This document shows, piece by piece, positions 5,689 to 12,411 of a DNA stretch of 16,474 nt (the first letter of the stretch is position 1; every line of letters begins with the position of its first letter). The DNA comes from Clostridia bacterium (lineage in GTDB: Bacteria > Bacillota_A > Clostridia > Oscillospirales > CAG-272), in NCBI GenBank assembly GCA_017453335.1, contig JAFTKI010000052.1, positions 1 to 16,474 on the forward strand, read 5' to 3'. The notes under the pieces were generated by a model, which worked only from the letters and a program-made list of their open reading frames with translations, did not search any database and was not told the DNA's origin. The position numbers and the translations under genes were made by a program.

Positions 5689-6143
5689 AAAAAAGGCTCC
5701 CTTGTGTAAAGGGAGCTGTCAGCGAAGCTGACTGAGGGATTGTTCTACGAGGTGATCAATATATTCACATACCCCTCGAAAATTCCTATGTATTTCCGTA
5801 TTTGGTATTCTGATAACTGTCAATCCGTATTCTTCAAGGAAAGCTGTCCTTTCTTCATCGTATTGCTTTCCTTCTTCCGTGTAATGTCCCGATCCGTCAA
5901 GCTCGATGACGAGCTTTGCCTCTGCACAGTAAAAATCCGCAATATACCTTCCGAGAACTTTTTGACGTAAAAAGCGAACGGGATAAGTGCGTAGGAAATC
6001 ATACCAAAGGTGCTTTTCTTCTTTGGTCATATTCTTTCGCAACATTTTTGCAGTTGGGACAATGTCTTTATTATGTTTTCTCTGCATTACAATCCCTCCG
6101 TCACGCTGCGCGTGCCACCTCCCTTTACACAAGGGAGGCTTTT
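5689..6143. mobile_element. DUF559 gene bounded by ~55-bp imperfect inverted repeats (MITE-like unit)
   Basis: The left end (5689-5743) reads AAAAAAGGCTCCCTTGTGTA and continues through two small hairpins to GACTGAGGGATTGT. The right end (6088-6143) is the same design in reverse complement with substitutions: GGCTCCC becomes GCCTCCC and GACTGAGG becomes GACGGAGG. Each end contains CTCCCTT-GTGT-AAGGGAG and a second hairpin, GTCAGC-GAA-GCTGAC on the left. The whole unit is about 455 bp and holds one gene on the minus strand. I see no transposase or clear target-site duplication, so it may be mobilised in trans or be a retained cassette. The left-end sequence occurs again, identical over 46 bases, at 16429-16474. 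Confidence 0.7.
5719..6087 (-). CDS. DUF559 endonuclease-like protein (Vsr/PD-(D/E)XK type fold)
   Basis: The 122-residue protein shows the DUF559 pattern: N-terminal helix AKMLRKNMTKEEKHLWYDFLR, basic strand RFLRQKVLGRYIADFYC, then the acidic core KLVIELDGSGHY and D-ER--FLEEYGLTVIRIPNTEI. D51, E62, D64 and H68 line up with a Vsr-like nuclease centre; DNA cleavage is predicted by fold only. The start at 6087 is chosen because GGAGGG (read on the minus strand at about 6094-6099) sits 7 bases before it; an in-frame ATG at 6132 would add 15 residues encoded by the repeat. Both gene ends are built from the flanking repeats: the right repeat supplies the ribosome site and the left repeat encodes the last eight residues and the stop. 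Role unknown; a link to spread or repair of the repeat is speculation. Confidence 0.8.
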   Translation of the reverse strand: MQRKHNKDIVPTAKMLRKNMTKEEKHLWYDFLRTYPVRFLRQKVLGRYIADFYCAEAKLVIELDGSGHYTEEGKQYDEERTAFLEEYGLTVIRIPNTEIHRNFRGVCEYIDHLVEQSLSQLR

Positions 6144-6217
6144 ATCGATTAACATCCTCATATTTCTCTACAAATTGGAATTTGTTGACCTCGTCTCCGA
6201 CGCTTTGACATGATTTC
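6144..6217. other. Short AT-rich gap between DUF559 unit and small gene
   Basis: I see no gene, hairpin or promoter here. It separates the right inverted repeat from the 3' end of the leftward small gene; there is no obvious terminator for that gene. Confidence 0.5.
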
Positions 6218-6454
6218 TTAGTAGGTATACGTATCGAATCCATCCACCCAATACGTATTATCTAAAAGACGAGGCTTAAAAAGAGTGAACACTTTCGTTA
6301 TTTTGAAACCGTTGAGTGTATCTTTAAAACCATTTTTTGTTTTTAGTTCGGCTATTGCTTTCTCTGCATTTTCCTTTGAGCTATAAATTCCAATATTCTT
6401 ACGCTCAATGTGATCTATAAGCTTATACTTATGAGTTACTTTCCAACATACCAT
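6218..6454 (-). CDS. Small DUF7336-like protein of unknown function
   Basis: This 78-residue protein begins WKVTHKYKLIDHIERKNIGIYSSKENAEKAIAELKTKNGFKDTLNGFKITKVF and ends in LDNTYWVDGFDTYTY. The pattern of a Tyr/His-rich start, 'YSS-ENAEKAI-L...GF-D..-GF-I' and an aromatic tail resembles the DUF7336 group of small proteins, an assignment from memory. It has no membrane segment or signal peptide and looks like a compact alpha/beta protein. The start is supported by GAGGTGGG about seven bases upstream and by a promoter further back. It lies in an AT-rich stretch between the DUF559 unit and the ribosomal operon, consistent with accessory gene content. Relatives often occur as isolated genes, so context gives little. 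Confidence 0.65.
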   Translation of the reverse strand: MVCWKVTHKYKLIDHIERKNIGIYSSKENAEKAIAELKTKNGFKDTLNGFKITKVFTLFKPRLLDNTYWVDGFDTYTY

Positions 6455-6545
6455 TTTTTAACCCACCTCTTTGTCAAATTCTTGTTTGTCATTCGAATTT
6501 ATTGTACCCGCCCCACCTCATGTATAGGATTAAGTCAACACCCTC

Positions 6546-6574
6546 ATTATAACACAAAAACCGCAGAAAATCAA
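6546..6574 (-). promoter_or_regulatory. Promoter of the small DUF7336-like gene
   Basis: On the minus strand TTGATT (6569-6574) and TATAAT (6546-6551) are separated by 17 bp, with TG extending the -10. The -35 lies in the loop of a terminator hairpin, so transcription of this gene begins right where the ribosomal operon transcript would end. The leader is about 85 bases. Confidence 0.55.
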
Positions 6575-6591
6575 TCTGCGGTTTCTGTTTT
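6554..6591. terminator. Hairpin terminator, usable in both directions
   Basis: AAACCGCAGA (6558-6567) and TCTGCGGTTT (6575-6584) form a perfect 10-bp stem with a 7-base loop; T runs follow on both strands. On the minus strand it is a second stop behind the rpsR operon. Confidence 0.65.
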
Positions 6592-6614
6592 TCCTGTCGG
6601 TAGGTAACTTGCTC

Positions 6615-6659
6615 AAAAACTGTCCTTAAGGGCATGGCTCTTTTTGCAGGTCTTTTTTT
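6615..6659 (-). terminator. Terminator-like element downstream of rpsR
   Basis: Read on the minus strand, TGCCC-TTAA-GGACA followed by GTTTTT lies 13 bases or more past the rpsR stop, with GACCTGC and an A run before it. The flanks match the element at 5547-5589 in inverted orientation. The hairpin stem is short with one mismatch. Confidence 0.5.
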
Positions 6660-6671
6660 GGCAACTTATGA

Positions 6672-6938
6672 TTAGTCGGTAACGAAAGGCAGAAGAGCCA
6701 TGTTACGAGCACGCTTGATAGCGGTGTTCAGCTCACGCTGGTGAACAGCGCAGGTGCCGGAGATTCTTCTGGGAAGAATCTTGCCGCGCTCGCTGATGAA
6801 CTTACGCAGCTTAGCGCTATCCTTGTAATCGATAAAGCTTACCTTGTCTGCGCAGAAAACGCAAACCTTTCTTCTTCTGCGGTTCGGGGTCGCAGGGCGA
6901 GCCGGACGAACCACTGCTTCAGTCTTCGGTGTATCCAT
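6672..6938 (-). CDS. rpsR: 30S ribosomal protein S18
   Basis: The 88-residue protein has the S18 core: [49 protein letters not shown]18 binds the platform of the small subunit with S6. C26-x2-C29 and C63-x2-H66 indicate the zinc-binding (C+) form of S18 rather than the Cys-less form. The gene is last in the order rpsF-ssb-rpsR, 38 bases after ssb, with AAGGAGG ten bases before the start. The Pro/Arg-rich N-terminus (about 1-24) is longer than in E. coli S18. Identification is firm. Confidence 0.96.
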   Translation of the reverse strand: MDTPKTEAVVRPARPATPNRRRRKVCVFCADKVSFIDYKDSAKLRKFISERGKILPRRISGTCAVHQRELNTAIKRARNMALLPFVTD

Positions 6939-6976
6939 CTTATGAAATCCTCCTTGTTCAATATAGTGCCGCTTCG

Positions 6977-7438
6977 TCAGAAGGGCAGATCGTCGTCGGT
7001 CTTAAGCTCCTCAAACTTGGGCGCAGCGGCCGGAGTTGAAGAATAAGACGGCGCATTGTAGGTGTCTGCTCCAAATCCTTGAGCAGGACCTTCGTTCTTG
7101 CTGTCTACAAACATTGCTTCGTCTGCGACAACCTCGGTTGTGTAGCGTTTCTGACCTTGCTGATCCTGCCAGGAGCGAGTTTGAATCGAACCTGTGATGC
7201 AAAGGGCAGAACCCTTACGGAAATAACGGTTAATGAATTCAGCCGTTTGTCTCCATGCCACAACGGTGATAAAATCAGCCTGTTGAGCCTGCGAACCGTC
7301 AGCATTTTTGGACTGATAACGGCGATTCACTGCCAAGGTAAAGGACACCACGGCAATGCCGCTTGCGGTTTGCTTCAATTCGGGGTCTGCTGTGAGTCGG
7401 CCGCAAAGAACGACCTTGTTAAGATTCAAGCTGGACAT
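6977..7438 (-). CDS. ssb: Single-stranded DNA-binding protein
   Basis: The 153-residue protein has the bacterial SSB layout: an N-terminal OB fold (about 1-105; [76 protein letters not shown]), a flexible Ala/Ser/Pro-rich linker, and the acidic tip DDDLPF that docks partner proteins. Tetramers coat single-stranded DNA in replication, repair and recombination. The start follows GGAGG at a spacing of 8-9 bases. It lies 30 bases after rpsF in the common Firmicutes order rpsF-ssb-rpsR, which favours the housekeeping SSB over a prophage or competence paralogue. Confidence 0.96.
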   Translation of the reverse strand: MSSLNLNKVVLCGRLTADPELKQTASGIAVVSFTLAVNRRYQSKNADGSQAQQADFITVVAWRQTAEFINRYFRKGSALCITGSIQTRSWQDQQGQKRYTTEVVADEAMFVDSKNEGPAQGFGADTYNAPSYSSTPAAAPKFEELKTDDDLPF

Positions 7439-7468
7439 TTAAAACGCCTCCTTTCAAATGCGGGCAGA

Positions 7469-7828
7469 TTACTCTGCGTCAGCGGCGGTTTCAGCAGCTT
7501 CAGCAGGAGCCTCTGCAGCCTTAGCAACTGCCTCATGCTCCATGCGGATAACCATTGCACGAAGAACAGCCTCGTCAATGTTCATCAAACGCTGCAGCTC
7601 TGCGGGGAACGCGCCGTCACACTTGAAGGTTGCAACCGTGTAATAGCCTTCGGTCATATCCTCGATCGGATATGCGAAACGGCGCTTACCCCAGTCGTCA
7701 ATCGAAACAACCTCTGCGTTAGCAGCGATCAGATCGGTGAACTTGCTCACAGTAGCCTTTGCAGCTTCTTCGCCGTTTGCCAAGCTAACAATGAACATGC
7801 CTTCATAAGAGTTGATAACTTTTTCCAT
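7469..7828 (-). CDS. rpsF: 30S ribosomal protein S6
   Basis: The 119-residue protein carries the S6 ferredoxin-like fold: NSYEGMFIVSLANGEEAAKATVSKFTDLIAANAEVVSIDDWGKRRFAYPIEDMTEGYYTVATFKCDGAFPAELQRLMNIDEAVLRAMVIRME. S6 pairs with S18 on the 30S platform. The last 20 or so residues form an Ala/Glu-rich tail that varies among species. It is first in its operon, behind GGGAGGTG and a structured leader of about 80 bases that may let the S6:S18 complex repress its own synthesis. Identification is firm. Confidence 0.96.
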   Translation of the reverse strand: MEKVINSYEGMFIVSLANGEEAAKATVSKFTDLIAANAEVVSIDDWGKRRFAYPIEDMTEGYYTVATFKCDGAFPAELQRLMNIDEAVLRAMVIRMEHEAVAKAAEAPAEAAETAADAE

Positions 7829-7858
7829 GTTTTTTACACCTCCCTATGGACTATTCGA

Positions 7859-7905
7859 CCGTGCTGTGAAAAAATTTGCACGGCAGAGAGACGGACTTTC
7901 GTCCG
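7859..7905 (-). promoter_or_regulatory. rpsF leader hairpins, candidate S6:S18 autoregulatory RNA
   Basis: The leader between promoter and rpsF has two hairpins: CGGAC-GAAA-GTCCG (7892-7905) and CCGTGC/GCACGG (7859-7883) with a 13-base loop. Autoregulation of rpsF operons by the S6:S18 complex through a leader RNA resembling its 16S site is known in bacteria. Position and the CCG-bearing stem fit, but I have not matched the motif base by base. Confidence 0.4.
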
Positions 7906-7917
7906 CTTCACCAAAGC

Positions 7918-7946
7918 ATTATATCACATCTCCCAAACTTTGTCAA
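7918..7946 (-). promoter_or_regulatory. Promoter of rpsF-ssb-rpsR
   Basis: On the minus strand TTGACA (7941-7946), 17 bp, TATAAT (7918-7923): a perfect sigma-A promoter with a T/A-rich tract upstream (7949-7984) that could act as an UP element. It is divergent from the promoter at 7985-8013. Confidence 0.88.
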
Positions 7947-7984
7947 GAGTTTTTTTGCATTTCTTTTTCTTTTTTTATTTTCTA

Positions 7985-8013
7985 TTGAAAAAAGATCTTC
8001 CGTCTGTTATAAT
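7985..8013 (+). promoter_or_regulatory. Promoter of the metallo-beta-lactamase/SDR/VanY operon
   Basis: TTGAAA (7985-7990), 17 bp and TATAAT (8008-8013) with TG extending the -10. The leader is only about 25 bases and includes AAAGGAGAGG before the start codon. Confidence 0.8.
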
Positions 8014-8043
8014 AAAAGCACAAAACGGCGAAAGGAGAGGAAT

Positions 8044-8886
8044 ATGCGCAAAAAGCTTCGTTTCGTCGTATTGATCGCTTGTGTGTTCTGTCTTTTGAGC
8101 ATCTCCTTTCCCGATATCGGGCAGGCTCCGCTAACGGTCCGTTTTCTGGACGTTGGACAAGGAGATGCGATTCTGTTGCGAACGGCGGATGGGGACGTAT
8201 TGATCGATGCGGGAACCGAGCAATCCGAAACGCTTCTTTGCCTGCGCATGGAGCAGCTCGGTGTCCGATCATTGAAGCTGGCGATCTTTACACACTTTGA
8301 TGAGGATCACATCGGCGGTGCCGATGCGGTTTTGCGTCAATTCCCAACCGAAACGGTTTGGATCAACCACTCTCCCGTTCAAAATGAGGCAACGAATCGG
8401 TTGCTCTTGGCGGCAGAGGAGAGCGGCGCACAGCTTCGTCGGGTGTGCGCGGGTGAGCATTTTCAACTGGGAGATCTTTTCTTGGCGATACTATACCCAC
8501 TGAACAAGAATCCCGCCGAGGGGAATGCTTCCGGTCTGATCGTGCGTATGCAGTTCGGAAAGACCTCCGCGCTTTTTATGGGCGACGCGGGGATTGCGCA
8601 GGAGAATACTTTGATCGAACAGTACGAAGATTCCGATCTCTCGGTGGATCTGTGTAAGGTGGGGCATCACGGCTCGAATTCCTCTACCTCGGAGCGATTT
8701 TTGACAGTTACCGATCCGACGTATGCCGTGATCAGTGCCGGAACGGTAAACGTGTTTGGTCATCCCTCGGGGGAGGTTCTTGCTCGGTTGAAACAGAACG
8801 GAACAGAAACACTTTGCACGGGTTGGCAGGGCGAGATCGTTTTTGAAAGTAACGGAGAGCTTCTGTTGCCTGCAGAGGGTTCTTGA
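8044..8886 (+). CDS. Exported ComEC/Rec2-type metallo-beta-lactamase-fold hydrolase
   Basis: The 280-residue protein starts with a signal peptide or anchor (MRKKLRFVVLIACVFCLLSISF) and continues as a single metallo-beta-lactamase domain of the kind found at the C-terminus of the competence protein ComEC: VRFLDVGQGDAILLR, DVLIDAG, THFDEDHIGG (H84, D86, D88, H89), LFMGDAG (D181), KVGHHGSNSS (H208, H209) and FGHPSGEVL (H240). Two-metal hydrolases of this type cut nucleic acids or phosphoesters, and the ComEC domain is thought to degrade one DNA strand during uptake. The competence and OB domains of ComEC are absent, so this is a free-standing extracytoplasmic enzyme. The start at 8044 follows AAAGGAGAGG; an upstream in-frame ATG would run through the promoter. 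It leads an operon with a short-chain dehydrogenase and a peptidase, which gives no clear shared role. Confidence 0.85.
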   Translation: MRKKLRFVVLIACVFCLLSISFPDIGQAPLTVRFLDVGQGDAILLRTADGDVLIDAGTEQSETLLCLRMEQLGVRSLKLAIFTHFDEDHIGGADAVLRQFPTETVWINHSPVQNEATNRLLLAAEESGAQLRRVCAGEHFQLGDLFLAILYPLNKNPAEGNASGLIVRMQFGKTSALFMGDAGIAQENTLIEQYEDSDLSVDLCKVGHHGSNSSTSERFLTVTDPTYAVISAGTVNVFGHPSGEVLARLKQNGTETLCTGWQGEIVFESNGELLLPAEGS

Positions 8887-8901
8887 GAAAGGAAATAAAC
8901 A

Positions 8902-9615
8902 ATGAGAGTATTGATTACGGGAGGCTCGCGCGGTATCGGTGCTGCGTGTGTTCGTGCTTTTTGCGAGCGCGGTGACCGCGTGGTGTTTTTTTACCGAAAT
9001 AACCACGAGGCGGCAGAGCTTCTTGCAAAGGAAACGGGCGCTGTCGCAGTTTGCGTGGATGTGACCGATTCGGCGCGCGTGTGCGCTGCCGTGAAGGAAA
9101 CTGCTACCAAGCTGGGCGGCTTGGATGTGTTGGTAAACAATGCGGGGATCGCACAGATCAAGCTGTTTGATACGATCTCCGATGAGGACTGGAGAAAAAT
9201 GCTTGATACCAATCTGTCGGGAGCATTTTACGTTACGCGGGCGGTTGCTTCGGCAATGATCGCACAGCACGCGGGAAGTATTGTGAACATTGGATCAATG
9301 TGGGGAAAGGTCGGTGCTTCGTGTGAGGTTCACTATTCTGCCGCCAAGGCAGGACTGCGCGGCATGACAATGGCGTTGGCAAAGGAGCTGGGGCCCTCGG
9401 GAATCCGCGTCAACTGCATTGAGCCTGGCGTGATTGAAACCGAGATGAACGCGGCATTGGACGATGCAACCAAACGTGAGCTGAGTGATGCCACGCCCCT
9501 GTGCCGAATGGGAAGCCCCGAAGAGGTTGCGGCGGCTGTCTGCTTCCTTGCATCCGATGCGGCATCCTTTATCACGGGACAGGTGCTCGGTGTGGACGGA
9601 GGATTTGCCGTATGA
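8902..9615 (+). CDS. Short-chain dehydrogenase/reductase, FabG-like
   Basis: The 237-residue protein is a classical SDR with the full active site: cofactor motif TGGSRGIG (6-13), NNAG (79-82), N104, S132, Y145 and K149 (YSAAK), and the C-terminal GQVLGVDGGF. The NIGSMWGKVG and PGVIETEM stretches are typical of 3-oxoacyl-ACP reductase-like enzymes that reduce ketones with NAD(P)H in the cytosol. Whether it is the fatty-acid synthesis FabG cannot be said: fab genes are absent around it, and SDRs of this length serve many pathways. An acidic residue to reject NADP is not evident after the second strand (YRNNHE), so NADPH use is plausible. It begins 15 bases after the hydrolase gene, with AAAGGA before the start, and its stop overlaps the next start. 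Confidence 0.88.
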   Translation: MRVLITGGSRGIGAACVRAFCERGDRVVFFYRNNHEAAELLAKETGAVAVCVDVTDSARVCAAVKETATKLGGLDVLVNNAGIAQIKLFDTISDEDWRKMLDTNLSGAFYVTRAVASAMIAQHAGSIVNIGSMWGKVGASCEVHYSAAKAGLRGMTMALAKELGPSGIRVNCIEPGVIETEMNAALDDATKRELSDATPLCRMGSPEEVAAAVCFLASDAASFITGQVLGVDGGFAV

Positions 9616-10466
9616 AACGAGGATATACCGTTCGGGTACTCTGTGTGCTTCTGATTTGTGCCACGCTGTTTGTTGGCGCGGGATGGATTTTCTATCACGG
9701 CGAGTGGTGGTTCCCGATGATAGAGCAGCTTCGGATCTATGACGAAAATCCGTGGAAAAAAGCCAATGATTTTGACGGCGAGGAGCAGACGCTTTCAAGC
9801 TTGAAGGCGACCTCTTGCGTTACATATTCCAATATAAAAATGCTGATCAATGCCGAGCATCCGTTGCCCGAGGATTACGAGCCTTCCCTGGTGACGTATA
9901 ACGGTGCGCAGATGCATCCGTTTATGCTGCAGTCTTACATCGCTCTGCGGGATGATGTGGAGGAACAAACGGGCGTGCGGATCTATGTTGTCAGCGATTA
10001 CCGCACCTCTGAGGAACAAGAGCAGATTTTGCACGAGTCTGCCGACGGCATCGCCGCGCCCCTTGGGTGCAGTGAGCATGAAGCGGGGCTTGCGCTCGAT
10101 GTGTATGCTCCGTACCATGACGGAAAGACCTTTTTGCGCTCGGATGCGGGCCGCTTGATTAACCGTATCTGCGGCGAGTACGGCTTTATTTTGCGCTATC
10201 CCGTTGGAAAAGAGGAGATCACGGGAATTTCTTATGAGCCGTGGCATTTGCGCTACGTTGGCGCACCGCACGCAAAAATGATTATGGATTGCGGTCTGAC
10301 ATACGAGGAGTATATCGAGTCCTTTGTGCCGAATACGTGGTATTCCTGTGAAAACTACTACACGGGCAGATTTGATTCCAAAACCATTCCCATGCCGAGC
10401 GGCTGGAAAAGCTGTGAGATTTCTCCCGACAACACGGGATATTATCTGATTACCGTAACCATGTGA
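9612..10466 (+). CDS. Membrane-anchored D-alanyl-D-alanine carboxypeptidase, VanY/M15 family
   Basis: The 284-residue protein has an N-terminal membrane anchor (about 7-29, VRVLCVLLICATLFVGAGWIF) and an extracytoplasmic M15B peptidase domain (about 85-235). Zinc-site motifs are intact: SEHEAGLALDVY (H156, D163) and EPWHLRYVG (E209, H212), plus SDYRTSEEQ (129-136). Such enzymes remove the terminal D-Ala from peptidoglycan stems, trimming cross-links or, in van clusters, removing vancomycin targets. No vanS/R/H/A genes are near, so a housekeeping cell-wall role is more likely. A C-terminal extension of about 45 residues (PNTWYSCENYYTGRF...) continues past the catalytic core. The start at 9612 is set by GGAGG (9598-9602) and by ATGA overlap with the SDR stop; the gene ends 1-2 bases before a strong terminator. 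Confidence 0.9.
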   Translation: MKRGYTVRVLCVLLICATLFVGAGWIFYHGEWWFPMIEQLRIYDENPWKKANDFDGEEQTLSSLKATSCVTYSNIKMLINAEHPLPEDYEPSLVTYNGAQMHPFMLQSYIALRDDVEEQTGVRIYVVSDYRTSEEQEQILHESADGIAAPLGCSEHEAGLALDVYAPYHDGKTFLRSDAGRLINRICGEYGFILRYPVGKEEITGISYEPWHLRYVGAPHAKMIMDCGLTYEEYIESFVPNTWYSCENYYTGRFDSKTIPMPSGWKSCEISPDNTGYYLITVTM

Positions 10467-10509
10467 AAAACGCATCCTTCAAGCAGTAATGCTCGGAGGA
10501 TGCGTTTTT
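10466..10509. terminator. Bidirectional terminator between convergent operons
   Basis: AAAAACGCATCCT (10466-10478) and AGGATGCGTTTTT (10497-10509) form a perfect 13-bp stem, topped by an inner AGCA-GTAA-TGCT stem. A and T runs on both sides let it serve the VanY operon and the convergent DUF4097 operon. Confidence 0.92.
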
Positions 10510-10511
10510 CA

Positions 10512-11474
10512 TTATTTGATCGTCAATCGGATATCTCCCGTGTCGGTGGTGACTTCGCACTTGCCGCCCGAGATGGTATCGGGAACTGCCTTGTCGCCCG
10601 TATCCGTGTTGGCGATAAAGACCTTTTCCGAAAGCAGACTGCCCTCAACATCACCCGTGTCTGTCGTGATGGAAAGCTCGCCTGCATCACAGCCTTCCAG
10701 CTTTACGTCACCTGTGCTTCTCTTGATGGAGAAGCGTTCGGTTGCGATTACGCTTGTCAAAGTAATATCGCCCGTACTGCCGTTGGATATCAGGCTTTTG
10801 CACGTAACATCGGTCAATACGCTCTTTCCCGTGCTGACATTGACGGTTACATCTCCCTCACAGCTTATTCCCGAAGCGGTTATCCTGCCGGTTGAAACCG
10901 AAAGCGAAAGGGAAGCGGCGGATATGTTTTCCACACGGATATCTCCCGTGGTAGTCGTTAGCTTTATAAAGTCCGAGGCAGAAGCGTAATTCGTGATATC
11001 GCCCGTGCTTTCCGTGATCTCGATGCTTTCAAATTGAAGCTCCTTCGGAATTTCAACGTCTCCCGTGCTCGATTGGATCGAAATCGCACCGTACTCCCCG
11101 CGTGGTACATACACCGTGATCGCAGGCGTATCAAAATTGATGCCGATGTGCTCATACCATTTTCTTGTATCAACAGCCTTGATCGAAAGGGTACCGTCCT
11201 TGACCTCCACCGAATGCTTTACGCTTGCTTGCTCGTAGCATACCACCAAGCAGCTTTTGCTTTCGGAGGGAACGAACGTAATATCGGCAGTATCGGTGTT
11301 CACCGAGATCGCTTTGAACTCTTTTGTGATCTCATGCTGATTCGTTTCGTATTCCACCGTTGATAATTTTGTAAAATCCCATTTATTCGATCCCATAATT
11401 CCTCCAAAAAGAATCAGTCCTATCAGAATCAGAGCGGTTGCTATCGCAAACCATACTTTTGTTGCCTTGCTCAT
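10512..11474 (-). CDS. DUF4097 beta-repeat envelope protein (LiaG/YvlB-like)
   Basis: The 320-residue protein has one N-terminal membrane segment (about 5-25, VWFAIATALILIGLILFGGIMG) and then an outside domain of the DUF4097 type. The C-terminal two thirds is a ladder of about ten short repeats spaced roughly 17-22 residues, each with an S/T/D-T-G-[DRK] turn: SSTGDV, ESTGDI, TTGDI, VSTGRI, VSTGKS, GSTGDI, RSTGDV, DTGDV, DTGDK, DTGDI. This is the mark of a right-handed beta-helix or beta-solenoid. Relatives sit with stress systems such as LiaFSR or PadR-DUF1700 modules; molecular function is unknown. The start at 11474 follows GGAGG and overlaps the stop of the DUF1700 gene by four bases; a start at 11501 would add nine residues without a ribosome site. 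Confidence 0.88.
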   Translation of the reverse strand: MSKATKVWFAIATALILIGLILFGGIMGSNKWDFTKLSTVEYETNQHEITKEFKAISVNTDTADITFVPSESKSCLVVCYEQASVKHSVEVKDGTLSIKAVDTRKWYEHIGINFDTPAITVYVPRGEYGAISIQSSTGDVEIPKELQFESIEITESTGDITNYASASDFIKLTTTTGDIRVENISAASLSLSVSTGRITASGISCEGDVTVNVSTGKSVLTDVTCKSLISNGSTGDITLTSVIATERFSIKRSTGDVKLEGCDAGELSITTDTGDVEGSLLSEKVFIANTDTGDKAVPDTISGGKCEVTTDTGDIRLTIK

Positions 11475-12073
11475 TCCGCTGCCTCCTTTTTCACAAAACA
11501 CTTTTTAATTCCCAACGCAATCTTTTTTGTAAGCAGTAAAATTCCTTTGGTTGTTGCATGGCATCCAAAGAACAAAAAGATTGCAAGTCCCGCGCACACA
11601 AAGCCCGCGCCGAGGAGCGCAAGTCCCGAGGAAATGTTCCCGATGCTCAGAAAGATTACGCTTGCAACCACTCCGCCAAGCGAACAAGCGGCAAGTGACG
11701 CAAAGACCGCCCACAGGGAAACGACCGCCGACCACAGCACAACGTAAAGGGAAAGAAAGATTACAAAAGCGCCGATGCCCAGCGAGAGCCAGATCGGGGA
11801 GCCAAGTGCCAAAAGCACGATCTCCCATGCTTTGATCCGCCTCTTGGGCTTGATGCGCTCCTTTGCGATCTTGGCAAAGGGGATCTCCGTTATGATCTGT
11901 TCTGCAATCTCCCGTACAGAGCCGATGCCCGCAACCGCATCCTTCTCGGAGAGTCCGTCTTCCATTCGGTCGTCTATCATCTCCCCGTAAAAGGCAAGCC
12001 GCTCTTCGATTTCCGCCGTTGGAAGACCTGAAAGCTTTTGTTGAAGTGCGGTTAAAAATTCTTGTTTTGTCAT
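11471..12073 (-). CDS. DUF1700 family membrane protein
   Basis: The 200-residue protein begins MTKQEFLTALQQKLSGLPTAEIEERLAFYGEMIDDRMEDGLSEKDAVAGIGS, the cytoplasmic helical domain typical of DUF1700, followed by a basic stretch (KERIKPKRRIK) and about four membrane helices (roughly 80-180) with a basic C-terminus. In Firmicutes these proteins are almost always encoded between a PadR regulator and a DUF4097 protein, as here, and are thought to be part of an envelope sensing or protection module. The start at 12073 follows GGAGGAG and overlaps the padR stop (ATGA); an in-frame ATG at 12127 lies inside padR and has no ribosome site. Confidence 0.88.
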   Translation of the reverse strand: MTKQEFLTALQQKLSGLPTAEIEERLAFYGEMIDDRMEDGLSEKDAVAGIGSVREIAEQIITEIPFAKIAKERIKPKRRIKAWEIVLLALGSPIWLSLGIGAFVIFLSLYVVLWSAVVSLWAVFASLAACSLGGVVASVIFLSIGNISSGLALLGAGFVCAGLAIFLFFGCHATTKGILLLTKKIALGIKKCFVKKEAAE

Positions 12074-12387
12074 ACCTGTTTCTCCTCCTTGATCACAAAT
12101 TGATAAATGGACATCACCTCTTGCCACTCAGCCTTAAAGGTTCTGATCCGTTCCAGTCCGTCTTGAGTGATGTGATAATATTTTCGCAGTCTTCCTCCGT
12201 GTTCGGCGGTGTGTACCGTCAACATTCCCGCAAGCTCCAAGCGCTTGAGGATCGTGTACAGCGTTGATTCCGACATTTCAAGATACGGCTTCATATCCTT
12301 AATGATCTTATAGCCGTAGGAATCCTCATTTTTGATAGCTGCCAACACACATACGTCGAGTAGCCCTCGCTTTAATTGAATATCCAT
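12070..12387 (-). CDS. PadR-family transcriptional regulator
   Basis: The 105-residue protein is a short (subfamily 2) PadR: DIQLKRGLLDVCVLAAIKNEDSYGYKIIKDM is the hallmark opening, then the recognition part SESTLYTILKRLELAGML and the wing GGRLRKYYHITQDG, ending in a single C-terminal dimer helix. PadR proteins repress by binding dyads in their own promoter and respond to small hydrophobic compounds or cell-envelope stress signals. It leads a three-gene operon with 4-base overlaps at both junctions, so the regulator and the two membrane proteins are made together. It also lies divergent from the ABC exporter, which it may control as well (inference). AAGGAGGAG precedes the start. Confidence 0.92.
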   Translation of the reverse strand: MDIQLKRGLLDVCVLAAIKNEDSYGYKIIKDMKPYLEMSESTLYTILKRLELAGMLTVHTAEHGGRLRKYYHITQDGLERIRTFKAEWQEVMSIYQFVIKEEKQV

Positions 12388-12411
12388 AGCATACTCCTCC
12401 TTGCGATATAC

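Noticed and set aside
7079..8074. Long rightward open frame (331 codons) opposite ssb and rpsF
   Set aside because: It lies antisense to two certain genes, runs through the rpsF promoter and leader, has no ribosome site and its translation has no recognisable domain.
10066..10260. Vancomycin resistance cluster
   Set aside because: Only a VanY-type peptidase is present; there are no vanR/S, vanH, ligase or vanX genes in the window.
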